Source: Hippopus hippopus | Lineage: Eukaryota; Mollusca; Bivalvia; Cardiida; Cardiidae | Assembly: GCA_946811185.2 (NCBI GenBank) | Contig: OX328105.1 | Span: 47,678,845-47,742,844, forward strand | Length of the DNA stretch: 64,000 nt | Direction: 5' to 3' | Shown: in pieces, positions 53,793-64,000 of the stretch | How the letters are laid out: the number at the start of each line of letters is the position of its first letter | Numbering within the stretch: the first letter of the stretch is position 1 | Made by a program: the position numbers and the translations under genes | The notes under the pieces: generated by a model | Databases searched by the model: none | Seen by the model: only the letters and a program-made list of their open reading frames with translations | What the model was told of the DNA's origin: nothing

Positions 53793-53848
53793 CTTTTTCG
53801 CCCAGATAGTCTGACAACAACAGCCTTGAAGTTGCAGAATCAGCATCT

Positions 53849-54076
53849 TTAACCCTTTACCGCACAATGCTGACTTTTAACGACCCGAAGAAAGAAGCCT
53901 TTTGAAAACATTGTGGGAATAGGACAAAATGCTGGTAACCAGCATTTTCTCCTTTTCCCACAATATTTTCCACCCTATCCAAAACAAGTTTCAATTTTTG
54001 AGTCCCATTTATTTCGTCGTCTGCAAATGCTTTGAATTTGGACCTGTCTAAAATTTTGTTGTTTGGTATAGAGTTA
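53849..54076 (+). mobile_element. Family-1 hairpin MITE, full-length
   Basis: TTAACCCTTTACCGCACAAT to TTGGTATAGAGTTAA, 228 bp. Confidence 0.9.
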
Positions 54077-55103
54077 ATAATGATGGAGAATGACCACTGT
54101 ATTTATTCAGCACTGTAAGGGTTCAGAAGCAATGACAGCATGAATGAGATTACAAACATAAATTATTATCTATAACATAATTACATTCATACAATTACAG
54201 TTTAGCTAGAATAACATGGGATATCAGCTGGTCTATACAATACAACATGATGGTTTTGTTCATTGAAGGTGAACTTTTGCAAAAAATTTATACAGAAAAA
54301 ACTGTGTCTTTTATCAATAAAAAATCTGGTAGAAAGTACGGATTTTTGCTTAAGTACACTGATATTCATGTCATTTTCCATTTCTACACTGTAAATCTGT
54401 TGTTTGGTCAATACTCATCAAACCTTTTTTCTATTTTCTTTTTCTGAATACAGAGAATAAATCATATTGGCAAAAAGAAGTAATGAACTACCATAGAAAT
54501 GACACTGGAATAGTGGTAATTTAACCTAAAATGTATTTCTTACCCTTTCCCAACATTTTTGAAAGCAAAATACTTGTTATCAACAAGTTCAAAATCTTTC
54601 ATGAAAAAGCTCTACGTTTTGGCTAGCAAACACAATTGAATCAAACAGTTCAGATCTACTAGGATATATAAAGCTTACAAAGGGAATAAAATGCCAGAAA
54701 CATTTACTCATAAGCATGATTTTTACACAATAATTTAATCATATCTATTGCAGATTTGTAAACAGTTGTACTGCAAATGCGTACATTTTCATGGAATGTA
54801 ATAAAATAATATTTTAATATACTGTCTGTCAACCATAGGAATTTAAAATGAAAAAAGAACAACCAAAATGGAAACAATTATACGAAGTCCTGCACAAAAA
54901 CAGTACAAATATTTCCTTATGATTTGCAGCTACCTATACCCAATAGCCTTACATTAATCTAAGAACAATTATGCAATTTGCGACTATTGTGTTTTCTTTC
55001 TACGTATGTTGAAGATACCATCCAAGGGCAAAGAACTCTATCTATGTTTCCAGAACAAACTTAGATGCTCCCATATCCTTGCTAATAGGAAATGAGTCAT
55101 TTA
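54077..55103. other. Repeat-poor AT-rich stretch
   Basis: No repeat, exon or RNA gene recognised; a long APP 3'UTR reaching this far cannot be excluded. Confidence 0.35.
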
Positions 55104-55685
55104 CTCTTAACCACATGACAAATTTTAGAATTATCAAAATTGTAAACATCTGCAGATGACAAAATTAATCTTGGCACAAATTACCATAAGTTCTCTGAAA
55201 GGCTTAAAAATATTGTGAGAAAAGAAGAAAATGCTGGTTATCAGCATTTTCTCCATTTCCCACAATGTTTCAAGAGGCCTTCCTTAAAGTTCTTCTATAC
55301 ATTCATAAAAACATTGCTTGTTCTGTAAAGGGTAAAGTGATGTCTGACAACCGTTTTAAGACAAAAACCTATATACATATACATACAGGATTATTATACT
55401 ATAGTATTACATTGTTAACTATGTGATATTGACTATAAATTGAATTCTATCCAAAGATATGAAAACTGGCCTCTTCTGAATACGATGAAAATTGTTTACA
55501 ACTCTATAGACTCATAGTTTACCTCCACATATACAAATTGTTCTTGTTTGTTTACAATTTCCTAAACATCCGCTGTTTTAACAAAGCTCTTGCAAACATT
55601 TTTGGAGAACGAGAAAATGATTATAACAGCATTTTCTCCCTCTTCAAACAATGTCTCTAAAATAGGATTGTTTTGTAAAAGGTTA
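55104..55685. repeat. Two family-1 remnants
   Basis: 55104-55338 (minus) with a fair hairpin (GCTGGTTATCAGC). 55560-55685 has an imperfect hairpin and ends TTTTGTAAAAGGTTA. Confidence 0.6.
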
Positions 55686-56440
55686 TAGAAAAACAGTTGA
55701 GTATTACCATGTGAGTCTTGATGGAGAAGCAATTTAGAGGTAACACCATAAGCTATATTTTACCATGAGTGTGGTTTGAAAAGCTTTACTATGGTTGTGG
55801 TTTAAAACTGTTTACCATGAATGTGGTTTTAAAAGGTTTACCATGATTGTGGTTCTAAAAGCTCATTAAACAAATACTACTACAGTAAAGTATCGCAAAA
55901 GAAAATTAAGCTTTACACCTGTTTAAAGTGCAAGGGAAAGCTTGCAATGGAAGTAGCCTCCACACTTCTACAACTTTTGCTTTGGAGATTTTATTTACAA
56001 TGACAAATACAATATACATATACAATCAGCCATGATTTACTGCTGAAAATCTAAATGAAACAAAATACAAATATTGGTGAACTTTTTAACTCACATTTAC
56101 ATGTCAGCAACATTTGTCCATAGTGTACACATATGTGTACATGTACAAGTAAGTTCACTGTCTGGATCAACCATTTTTTGCAGGAGTCTTTGTTCCGGTG
56201 GCTTTAGTACTCCTCTTATCCTATTTTCTTCCCCATAAAAACCCAAAAGTTTTTTTCATTTAAAATGAGCATTCCTGTCCAAATATTTGAGTCAGATCAG
56301 AAGTCAAATGATCATAAAAATGCCAACTGGTATTCTTTTTAAGTTCAGAAGTACAACATTACCTTATAAATTTCAAGAAATTGTCATTTTTCACGATTCA
56401 GATATTCATATCATTAACGTTCTTTGAATCCCCGTTCCTT
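55686..56440 (-). other. APP: Probable APP 3'UTR
   Basis: Directly downstream of the APP stop codon on the minus strand and free of recognised MITEs. A minus-strand AATAAA lies at 55990-55995 and could serve as the polyadenylation signal. Two or three tandem 30-bp phrases (TTTACCATGA.TGTGGTT) lie at 55760-55860. Transcript extent is inference. Confidence 0.35.
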
Positions 56441-56704
56441 TCAGTTTTGCATTTCAAAATATCTGTACGTAGGATTTTCATAACCATTCATCTGCATGTT
56501 TGCAACATGTCGCTCCTCCGGTGAGGCGGCTGGGTCCACTTCAACAAATCCGTGGGTGATAGGTTGTCTGCGTGATCTCTTTCTGAGCATCACTACGGCA
56601 ACAACTATGATGATGAAAACTGCAACACTGCCGATGCCAATACCCACAACATTGGCTGCGTTGTATGGTGCAAACTGAACGTGTTGTTGACTGGAGAAAG
56701 CAGG
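56441..56704 (-). CDS. APP: APP last exon: juxtamembrane, transmembrane and intracellular domain
   Basis: Acceptor TTTATTTACTTTCAG ends at 56705; phase 0; 87 residues from [11 protein letters not shown] to the TGA at 56441-56443. The tail site equivalent to human Thr668 is Ser followed by Pro (AASPEERH). Confidence 0.93.
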   Translation of the reverse strand, partial: PAFSSQQHVQFAPYNAANVVGIGIGSVAVFIIIVVAVVMLRKRSRRQPITHGFVEVDPAASPEERHVANMQMNGYENPTYRYFEMQN

Positions 56705-59700
56705 CTGAAAGTAAATAAAGCAAAGAGATTGATCAAGTGCAAAACACTGCATAAAATTACAACCACCTTCTAAGGACCTTTACTCTTTACCAGATGACAT
56801 AGAGGACATTTTTTTTTTGTTGGTGAAAGATCCAAATTTATTTCATCAAGTGGACCTCATAAGTAATATTTTCTAGAGAAAATATTACCGCTGATGTTCG
56901 CAAGATAAAATAAATTTCGATCTTTCACTGCAAAAAACAAATATTCTATTCATTTCATGCCACTATCCCCTTTTATGTTGGGACTTTCATCAAAACCCAG
57001 AAGTTGTTTTCGGTAATTCCCCATGGCATACCCTCCCCCCCCCCCCCCCCTTTTAGGAAAACATTACAATATTATGTAAAGTCCCAGAAATGCAGGGTAA
57101 ATGTGTGTAAATTACATCACATTTCCCTCCGGTTGAATGGCACTCACTGTTAACCTAGGTAATTAGTGCACGAGAACTGCTGCCTTCAATGTTTTGTACT
57201 GTAGTTTGATACTGGTTGCTATGAAATTGGTTAATTTCACTGATTGTAACCATGAATTATCAAACCTTATCAAACCCGACAAATGCAATAAATACATATA
57301 GACACAACTTCAACCATTTTCTCCTTTTCCCTCAATGTTGTTAACACTTCACAACACAACAAAATTTCAGACTCATCCATATTGAAAAGCATTTGTACAA
57401 GAGAAACTAAACATGACTTAACTGATGAGATTCTTTTTCGGAAAAGTAGAAAACATTGTGGGAAAAAGAGGAAATGCTGGTTAACAGTGTTTTCTCCTTT
57501 TCCCATAATGTTTTTTAAAGCCTCTTTCCTCGGGTCAATTAAAACATGGGATTGTGTGGAAAAAGATTGGAAACTGTATTCCTTGGGGTTGTAAAACACA
57601 GGATAACTTATTACAGAGTTAAAGTCAAACCTAGATTTTCATTTTAGCTGATGACCTGCAGGAAACAAATACTAGTATGTAGCAGGTTACTCAGAAAGCA
57701 CAGTTGTAAGATATGGCTCATCAACATTAATTGAGGAAAACCTGAAAACATTCTGGCAGAAGGAGACATTGTTCTAAGCAAGCAATTTTTCCTTACCTTA
57801 CCATGTTTTCAAAAAAGGTGTTTTTCAAGCCAGAACTGAGAAAAAGTCACACATAGTGCCTTTATGTTGATTACAGGTAGTAGCAATAAAAATATGATTA
57901 ATTATAATGACACATTTCCCCTTTTTCAAATTTTTTTCCAAGCCTATTAAATGCCCAGTAGCGGCATGTGATACTGACAAAGGCATCTCTGGTTATATTC
58001 TTTGGGAAAGTAAGGTCAAATCATACTTTCAATTAGATAAGAATACACCATAACCTCTAGAAACAAACTTATGGCACACAACCTTACTCTTGGAAAATAC
58101 AGGAAATCAACATGAATTCCAGTTTCTGCAAAGGCCCCTACTACTTTGTCTGCAATTGCTTTCAATTCGGACAAGTGTAAAATTTTGTCATCTGGTACAG
58201 CTTTATGCTATAAAGCATGAAAAAATGTGTGAAAAATATTGTGGCATGAGGAGAAATTACTCATCGTGAGCAATTCCTCCTTCTGTCAATTTACTCAAAA
58301 GCATTCTACTGCAAGGTGCAAAGAGTCATCAAGTAATAAGGTAGAATAAATGAGCTATGCTCTGTCAAATGGGGGTTAAATGCACTTCCTTGATGCATGA
58401 TACTAAGCAAGTCATCACATTTTTATGGATCAACAGAATCTATTCTGTGTAAGAAACAACTTAATCAAGAGGTACACTGGTCCTGTAACATGCAGAAAAT
58501 TGACCAAAAGCAAAAATTAAGACTTAGGTCAGCCTGCATGGATTGCACAGGCGATACTTTTTGCAGTTGCAAAAAGGTCAATACTTTTTGCAGCTGCATT
58601 AAGCCCCCTTTTCAAAAAGCATTTCTCAAATATAAATCTTACAATTTCAATGGCAGCTCCATTGCTCTGGGCATTGGCTTCATAAGGTTTGTTGTTGGTG
58701 TCCTCGACTGTTAGGCCTTCAGTATCGATCCTGATGTTGGTGTAATCGTGGCCACGGCTGTCACTCTCTTCACTCTCAGACTCGCCTGTTAGTTTAAAAA
58801 CGAACATGGTCAATGAACATTGGGTTTTTTTTACTTACAATTCTAAATACTAATTCTGAATTCTACAGTAAGCAATCTGGTGGCTTGGCTTAGAATTTTG
58901 AGCTGGACTGATATCTAGAATGGTATCCTCGAGTACTGTCATTCCGTGAGTGTACTTGAACCGGTGATTTTCGTTAATAGCTTGTAATGAACATAGTTTG
59001 ATGACGTCACAAAGTATTTCATCTTGTAACCCTTAACAATATTTAAGCAAGTTATGGCTACTTGATCGACAGAATATGAGACAACAAAGGGTAAAAAGTA
59101 ACTTTTCCTCTTTGCAAAAGAAATGGATACCAGAATATGGTAATTGGTAACCAGCATTTTCTCATTTTCGCAAATGATTCCAACCTTTCAAATATAAATC
59201 CTATCATTTTAGCTGTCTGCAAATGCTTTCAGTTTAGAAAAGTCTAAAATTTTGTTATCTACAAAAGCTTTCAGTTTGGAAAAGCCTAAAATTTTTTTGT
59301 CTGACAATAAGTTAAACCTTCATCACACGACAAAATCTTAGATTTATCCAAATTGAAAGCATTTGCAGGAATTGAATCTGATGTAGATCAAATGATGGAA
59401 TTTGTTTCGGAAAGGGCAAAAAAACATTATGGGTAAAGGAGAAAATGCTGGTCCTCAGCATTTTCTCCTTTCCCAACAATGTTTTCAAAAGGCTTTTTCC
59501 TGAGGATCATTAAAACTCACAATTGTCTGGTATAAAGTTAACAAGTACGTCAACTTACTGTCAATAGGTAGTGTATCTACATCTTCATCAACATCAAGGA
59601 TGACTGGCTTGATGACATCACTTTCACTCAACTCAAGTTTACGGAATTTCTTGTGTCTGAATTCAGCTGCAAAAATGAAACAGAATGGTAGGAAGGCATC

Positions 59701-62700
59701 CATTAAAATTTCAGTAAAATTTGTCAAAGACTATAGGAGGAGAGGACACAACAATGCATCTATAGAAGGACAGACATGAGGAAACTAGAGCTATCACTAA
59801 ACGTGATCATACCCCCCACCAGCTCCTTGTCACAAAACAGCTTTTTGTCACAGAATGCAAAATGGTTTAGTACAAAAGTAAGAGCTGAAAAAAAAAAACT
59901 AGTGGGAATAGAGTTATGGTTCATGTATACTGCACTTCTCGTTAATGTGGTCTATCTGTAAATGAAGTTTGAAGTCACTAGCTTTCATACTTTGGAAGTT
60001 ATGCCCCAGACAAAAATCAAAAGTTAAAATTTACAAAGGGCAATAACTCTGAAAATAGTGGGAATAGAGTTATGGTTCTTGTACATTGCACTTTGCTTTA
60101 TGGTGATCTAATTGTATATGAAGTTTGAAGTTACTAGCTTTTGTACTTTGCAAGTTATGCCCCAGATAAAAAACCAAAGATAAAATTTACAAAGGGCAAT
60201 AATTCTAAATATAGTGGGAATAGAATTATTGTTCTGTACACTGCACTTCTTGTTAATGTGGTCTATCTGTATATGAAGTTTGAAGTCACTAGCTTTTATA
60301 CTTTGGAAGTTATGCCCCGGACAAAAATCCAAAGTTAAAATTTACAAAGGGCAATAACTCTGAAGATAGTGGGAATAGAGTTATGATTCTTGCACAGTGC
60401 ACTTTTCTTTATGGTGATCTAACTCTATATGAAGTTCGAATTTACTAGCTCTAGTACTTTGCAAATTATGTCCCAGATAAAATTCCAAAGTTAAAATTTA
60501 CAAAGAGGTATAACTCTAAAAATAGTGAATAGAATTATGGCTCTTGTACACTACACTTCTCATTAATGTGATCTATCTGTATATGAATTTTGAAGTTACT
60601 AGCTTTTTTACTTTGGAAGTTATGCCCCGGACAAAAATCCAAATTTAAAATTTACAAAGGGCAATAACCCCAAAAATATTTGGAATAGAGTTATGGTTCT
60701 TGTACAATGCACTTCTCCTTAATGTGATCTGTGTGTGAAGTTTGAAGTTACTAGCTTCTATACTTTTGAAGTTATGACCTGGACAAAAATCCAAAGTTAA
60801 AATTTACAAAGGGCATTAACTTTAAAAATAGGGGGAATAGAGTTATAGTTCTTGTACACTGCACTTCTTGTTAATGTGATCTATCTGAATATAAAGTTTG
60901 AAGTTACTAGCTTTTTTACTTTGGAAGTTATGCCCCGGACAAAAATCCAAAGTTAAAATTTACGAAGGGCAATAACTCTAAAAAAAAGTAGCGATAGAGT
61001 TATGGTTCTTGTACACTGCACTTCTCCTTAATGTGATCTGTGTGTGAAGTTTGAAGTTACTAGCTTTTATACTTTGGAAGTTATGCCCCGGACAAAAATC
61101 CAAAGTTAAAATTTACAAAGGGCATTAACTCTAAAAATAGTGGGAATAGAGTTATGGTTCTTGTACACTGCACTTCTCCTTAATGTGATCTATCTGTTTG
61201 TGAAGTTTGAAATTACCAGCTTCTATACTTTTGAAGTCATGTCCCGGACAAAAATCCAAAGTTAAAATTTACCAAGGGGAATTACTCTAAAAACAGTGGG
61301 AATAGAGTTATGGTTCTTGTACATTGCACTTCTCGTTAATGTAATCTATGTGTATACGAAGTTTGAAGTTACTAGCTTTTATACTTTGGAAGTTATGCCC
61401 TGGACAAAAATTCAAAGTTAAAATTTACAAAGGGCAATAACTCTAAAGATAGTGGGGATAGAGTTATGGTTCTTGTACACTGCACTTCTCCTTAAAGTGA
61501 TCTATCTGTATATGAAATTTGAAGTGACTAGCTTTTATACTTTGGAAGTTATGTCCTGGACAAGCTTTTCGTGACAGATGCACGGACGGACGGACAGACA
61601 GACAGATGGACGGACAAGATGACTCTAGTATACCCCCCCCCACTTCATTTGTGGGGGGGTATAAAAATCAAATTCTAGTACACCTCCCCCCACCCTCAAG
61701 CTACTTGGATGGGGGGTTTATAAAAGACTGCACATTTTGTGCAGCCTGATCTCGGTCTACAATAACCATGAAGGCAACTAAAATCATTAAAGGTGCTCTA
61801 CGGGTTAAGTGCGGCTAAAGTAAAGAGAATTTTCTTGGAAAGTGAAAATATATTGTGGGAGGAAAAGAAGAAAATTCTCATAATCAACTTTTTCTTCTTT
61901 ACCAATAGTACTTTTAACAGCCTCCTTTCTCAAGGTCGTTAAAGGTAAAGGTTTTACATATATCATGCTTACAGAACATTGAAAGTATTTTATGGAAAGT
62001 GTTGACCAAGATCATACCACATATGCATGCTATCTAATTTAAGTCTACACTCACTCATTTTTCATCAGTAAGTTTGATCAAATGACCAGCAATGAAGTGT
62101 CACACTAACTCTTTACCAACTAACAAAACATCTAACTTGTCCAAATTCAAAGCATAAATTACAGATGACATAATATGTGGCTAAAATGATAGAAACTGTC
62201 ATTGAAATTTAGAAAAGGTTGTAGATTCCTCAAATGTTTTCAAAACCTCCTTTCTTATTAGAAGGGGTGAATTAAACACATGTTTTTCTTACATAGTAAA
62301 ACATATGATTTTGTCAAAAAAGGTATCAAGGTAAAAAGACTCCTTCCGAAAGCTTTGCAGCAATTTTTTTTCCACAGGGTATTCCAGACCATCAATATTT
62401 ATATATCCCTTTACCACACAATGACGCCTTTTAACGCCCCTGAAGAAGAGGCCTTTTGAAAACATAGTGGGAAAAGGAGAAAATGCTGGTAACCAGCATT
62501 TTCTCCTTTTCCCACAAAGTTTTCTACCCTATCAAAGAAAAATTGCGTCATTTGAGCCACTATGAAATTGTCGTCTGCAAATGCTTTCAATTTGGATAGG
62601 TCTTAAATTTTGCCGTGTGGTAAAGGGTTAAGAGTGTATTGACCACTTACCAATTTCTGGTCGGATTTTCTTCTCCATTTCTGGGAGGCGTGCCAACATA

Positions 62701-62879
62701 TTGATGGCCTCTTCGATTCGCTGATCAATCAACTGAAGATGAGTCACGGTCGACTTTCTGATCTTCTCTGCCTCAGTCTCATTCGTATCTCTCACATGTT
62801 CGAAGTGGTTGACGGAGTGAAGGCGGTCCTTCTCCTCAGTTCTGATGTATTGCTTCAAGTAGCTCAGGATTCTTGAGGA
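56441..62879 (-). CDS. APP: Amyloid precursor protein orthologue, last four coding exons
   Basis: APP-family proteins are single-pass membrane proteins cleaved by secretases, acting in neuronal adhesion, trafficking and signalling. Exons at 62651-62879, 59559-59666, 58643-58785 and 56441-56704 join in matching phases (1, 1, 0) and give the C-terminal 247 residues. The first is the end of the E2 domain ([20 protein letters not shown], like vertebrate YIRAEQKDRxHTLKHFE). An acidic linker follows (ESESEESDS), then one membrane segment ([20 protein letters not shown]), then a cytoplasmic tail with [11 protein letters not shown] and [14 protein letters not shown]. The YENPTY motif binds PTB adaptors such as X11 and Fe65. 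No Abeta-like sequence is conserved before the membrane. The signal peptide, E1 and most of E2 lie beyond the right edge. Confidence 0.93.
57338..57570 (-). repeat. Family-1 hairpin MITE in an APP intron
   Basis: TTAACACTTCACAACAC to TGTGTGGAAAAAGATT. A detached hairpin-arm scrap (TTTTCTCCTTTTCCC) lies at 57317-57331. Confidence 0.7.
57571..58348. other. APP intron with decayed family-1 pieces
   Basis: Hairpin remnants at about 57720-57830 and 58215-58290, and a B-end scrap at 58140-58205. Nothing else recognised. Confidence 0.45.
58349..58631. mobile_element. Family-2 MITE beside an APP exon
   Basis: AATGAGCTATGCTCTGTC to TTTTCAAAAAGCATTTCTCA. The right end is about 11 bp from the exon at 58643. 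A small duplication of TACTTTTTGCAG lies at about 58555-58590. Confidence 0.7.
58643..58785 (-). CDS. APP: APP exon: acidic linker
   Basis: Acceptor AAACTAACAG, donor GTAAGA. Encodes (S)[16 protein letters not shown].. to NGAAIEI. Confidence 0.88.
58786..59129. other. APP intron, no repeat recognised
   Basis: Short AT-rich stretch upstream of the linker exon. Confidence 0.4.
59130..59315 (+). repeat. Family-1 MITE, B-end half
   Basis: Begins in the loop (GGTAACCAGCATTTTCTC). Carries a tandem duplication of CAAATGCTTTCAGTTT-type sequence at 59219-59275. Ends at the TTAA of the next copy. Confidence 0.65.
59312..59541 (-). mobile_element. Family-1 hairpin MITE beside an APP exon
   Basis: TTAAACCTTCATCACACGAC to TGGTATAAAGTTAA, 230 bp. 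Ends 17 bp from the exon at 59559. Confidence 0.85.
59559..59666 (-). CDS. APP: APP exon: after E2
   Basis: Acceptor TTTCATTTTTGCAG, donor GTAAGT. Encodes (A)[22 protein letters not shown] in phases 1 to 1. Confidence 0.88.
59785..61663 (+). mobile_element. Pearl-like element with about eleven 154-bp units in an APP intron
   Basis: Starts TAGAGCTATCACTAAACGTG and a C-rich run. The phrase GGGCAATAACTCT recurs every 152-156 bp from 60038 to 61429, with ATAGAGTTATGGTTCTTGTA and AAGTTATGCCCCGGAC in each unit. An ACGGACGGACGGACAG tract sits at 61583-61613, and the end is a hairpin (TATACCCC.. / ..GGGGTATA) at 61630-61662. The small open frames within are repeats of one another. Confidence 0.8.
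61738..62402. repeat. APP intron with degraded repeats
   Basis: A GATCTCGGTCTAC half-hairpin at 61738-61765, and family-1 remnants at 61810-61955 and 62107-62285. Confidence 0.5.
62403..62631 (+). mobile_element. Family-1 hairpin MITE, young subfamily, beside an APP exon
   Basis: CCCTTTACCACACAATGACG to GTGGTAAAGGGTTAA, 229 bp, left TTAA mutated to ATAT. About 96% identical to 31216-31444. Its end is 19 bp from the exon at 62651. Confidence 0.9.
62651..62879 (-). CDS. APP: APP exon: end of the E2 domain
   Basis: Acceptor TTTTGTGTTTCCAG ends at 62880; donor GTAAGT at 62650. [17 protein letters not shown] to KKIRPEI, phases 0 to 1, helical and charged as in the E2 coiled coil. Confidence 0.92.
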
Positions 62880-63503
62880 CTGGAAACACAAAATTTGACA
62901 GCAATCTTTATCTCTTTAGCTGAGGGCAAATGTTTAATTTTGGCCAATGTGGCCAAAATGTACACAATACCAGTGTTAAAATGCATTTGAAATTAAGTAA
63001 TGCCTTAAAAAAGTATGGAAATTACTGTGAAGATGACAATCTGTTACTGTACAGTCTGTCAAAGTATTGGTTACAGGTAGAAAATGAATTTCAAAACAAA
63101 GTAAAAGGTAAGCAAATGATAGAGCAATCTGGCAACTTTTGACCTGATTTTATAAATCAACTTTCTGCGACTAACACTTGAACTGACCGTACAGTGTCAT
63201 CATTCAAACCAATCATCAGACGACCAAAACCGCATGTAGGTGCCAGCGCTTGGCAGCAGTTGCTTTAGTGGGAATTCTGAGTCAAAAATGAGGCATGTCT
63301 GTGCCAAAAATATTTTGATGGTAATAAGCCCCTGTTGTATGGGTTGCCCTTTCGATATTTATCAACTAGATGAATTGATCAGCAGCATTTTCCCTTTTTC
63401 CATCAATCTGATCAAATGTCTTTCTCCTCTGTATACTTAAAACATGTAAGTGTCTGGTAGAGGGTCAATCAATATATATTATCCCTCTTCTACAATGATG
63501 TTA
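62880..63503. other. APP intron, no exon seen
   Basis: Contains GGTGCCAGCGCTTGGCAGCA at about 63239, a phrase family seen near pearl-like repeats. The open frame at 62930-63142 has no support. Confidence 0.45.
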
Positions 63504-63732
63504 TAACCCTTTACCACACAATCCTGTGTTTTAACGACCCTGAAGAAGAAAGCTTTATAAAACACTGAAGGAAAAGGAGAAAATGCTGGTAGCCAGCATT
63601 TTCTCCTTTTCCCACAATGTTTTCTACGTCATCAGAGACCTTCGGCTTGTTTGTACCAATTTTGAATTTGTCGACTGCAGATGCTCTGAATTTTTGTTGA
63701 GTATAAAATTTTGTTATTTGGTAAAGAGTTAA
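63504..63732 (+). mobile_element. Family-1 hairpin MITE, tandem copy 1
   Basis: ATAACCCTTTACCACACAAT to TTGGTAAAGAGTTAA. Its TTAA at 63729-63732 is the start of copy 2. Confidence 0.9.
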
Positions 63733-63957
63733 CCCTTTACCACACAATCCCGACTTTAAACGACCCTGAGAAAGAAAGCTTCTGAAAACACAGTGAGAAA
63801 AGGAGAAAATGCTGGTAACCAGCATTTTCTCCTTTTCCCACAATGTTCTCTACCCTGCCCAAAACAAATTTCAATTTTTGAACCACACTTATTTTGTCCT
63901 CTGCATGTGACTTGAATTTAGACTAATCTAAAATTTTGTCATTTGGTAAAGTGTTAA
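63729..63957 (+). mobile_element. Family-1 hairpin MITE, tandem copy 2
   Basis: TTAACCCTTTACCACACAAT to TTGGTAAAGTGTTAA, 229 bp. Confidence 0.92.
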
Positions 63958-64000
63958 AAGGCATCTACTGCAAACAATAAGGCTACGTAATTCAGGAGGT

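Noticed and set aside
59559..59666. EFRH at the start of an APP exon resembles the human Abeta N terminus
   Set aside because: It lies about 100 residues before the membrane segment, at the end of E2, and the following residues do not match. Coincidence.
60108..60338. Opposite-strand open frames with repeated text ([19 protein letters not shown])
   Set aside because: Products of the 154-bp tandem array.
63511..63843. Many open frames with [22 protein letters not shown] text across the window
   Set aside because: They translate the family-1 hairpin; the same peptide recurs at every copy in both orientations.

Overview
The window is animal nuclear DNA, most probably from a bivalve mollusc; a veneroid clam is my best guess. 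The intron-containing genes are typical of bilaterians (an APP orthologue, an RBM7 orthologue, an ABCG1/4-like first exon, a C2H2 zinc-finger gene). The DNA between them is dominated by repeats of types known from bivalves: pearl-like elements with a tandem core, an ACGG-type microsatellite and a terminal hairpin; tRNA-derived SINEs; and several short inverted-repeat DNA elements. The organism call is an inference from the sequence alone.

Layout. 1-8.4 kb: a pearl-like tandem array, many copies of a 229-bp TTAA-flanked hairpin MITE (called family 1 below), a SINE, and a decayed hAT/ZNF862-like gene. 8.77-8.97 kb (minus): first coding exon of an ABCG1/4-like transporter whose remaining exons would lie off the left edge. 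9.4-11.4 kb: a foldback element with 10-bp-phased subterminal repeats. 11.4-13.4 kb: an unexplained cluster of eight CCAGATACGTTAC-like motifs. 13.67-17.21 kb: a complete foldback element with a perfect 8-bp target duplication, carrying a SINE and a captured SGNH-like coding fragment. 18.31-25.99 kb: a 7.7-kb inverted-repeat element with a 6-bp target duplication, containing other repeats and an internally deleted Ty3/Gypsy retrotransposon with one long open frame. 26.9-28.2 kb: another inverted-repeat element. 28.4-35.4 kb (plus): complete three-exon RBM7. 37.0-40.5 kb: tandem tRNA-derived repeats and a frameshifted tyrosine-recombinase-like pseudogene split by a pearl-like element. 41.4 kb (minus): an orphan last exon. 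45.4-48.3 kb (plus): a two-exon gene with nine C2H2 fingers. 56.4-62.9 kb (minus): the last four coding exons of APP, with introns full of family-1 and family-2 MITEs and a 1.9-kb pearl-like array.

The host genes are unrelated neighbours (RNA surveillance, DNA binding, membrane signalling, lipid transport) and form no operon or pathway. The best candidate for an undescribed system is family-1 MITE biology. More than 50 copies sit in 64 kb. They duplicate TTAA, insert into each other and into other repeats (three levels deep at 31 kb), share TTAA junctions in tandem pairs, and carry a near-perfect central palindrome that would fold into the same hairpin from either strand. Exon joins were derived by hand from splice sites and reading phase. 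In MITE entries '+' means the CCCTTTACC..CACAAT end (A end) comes first on the plus strand.
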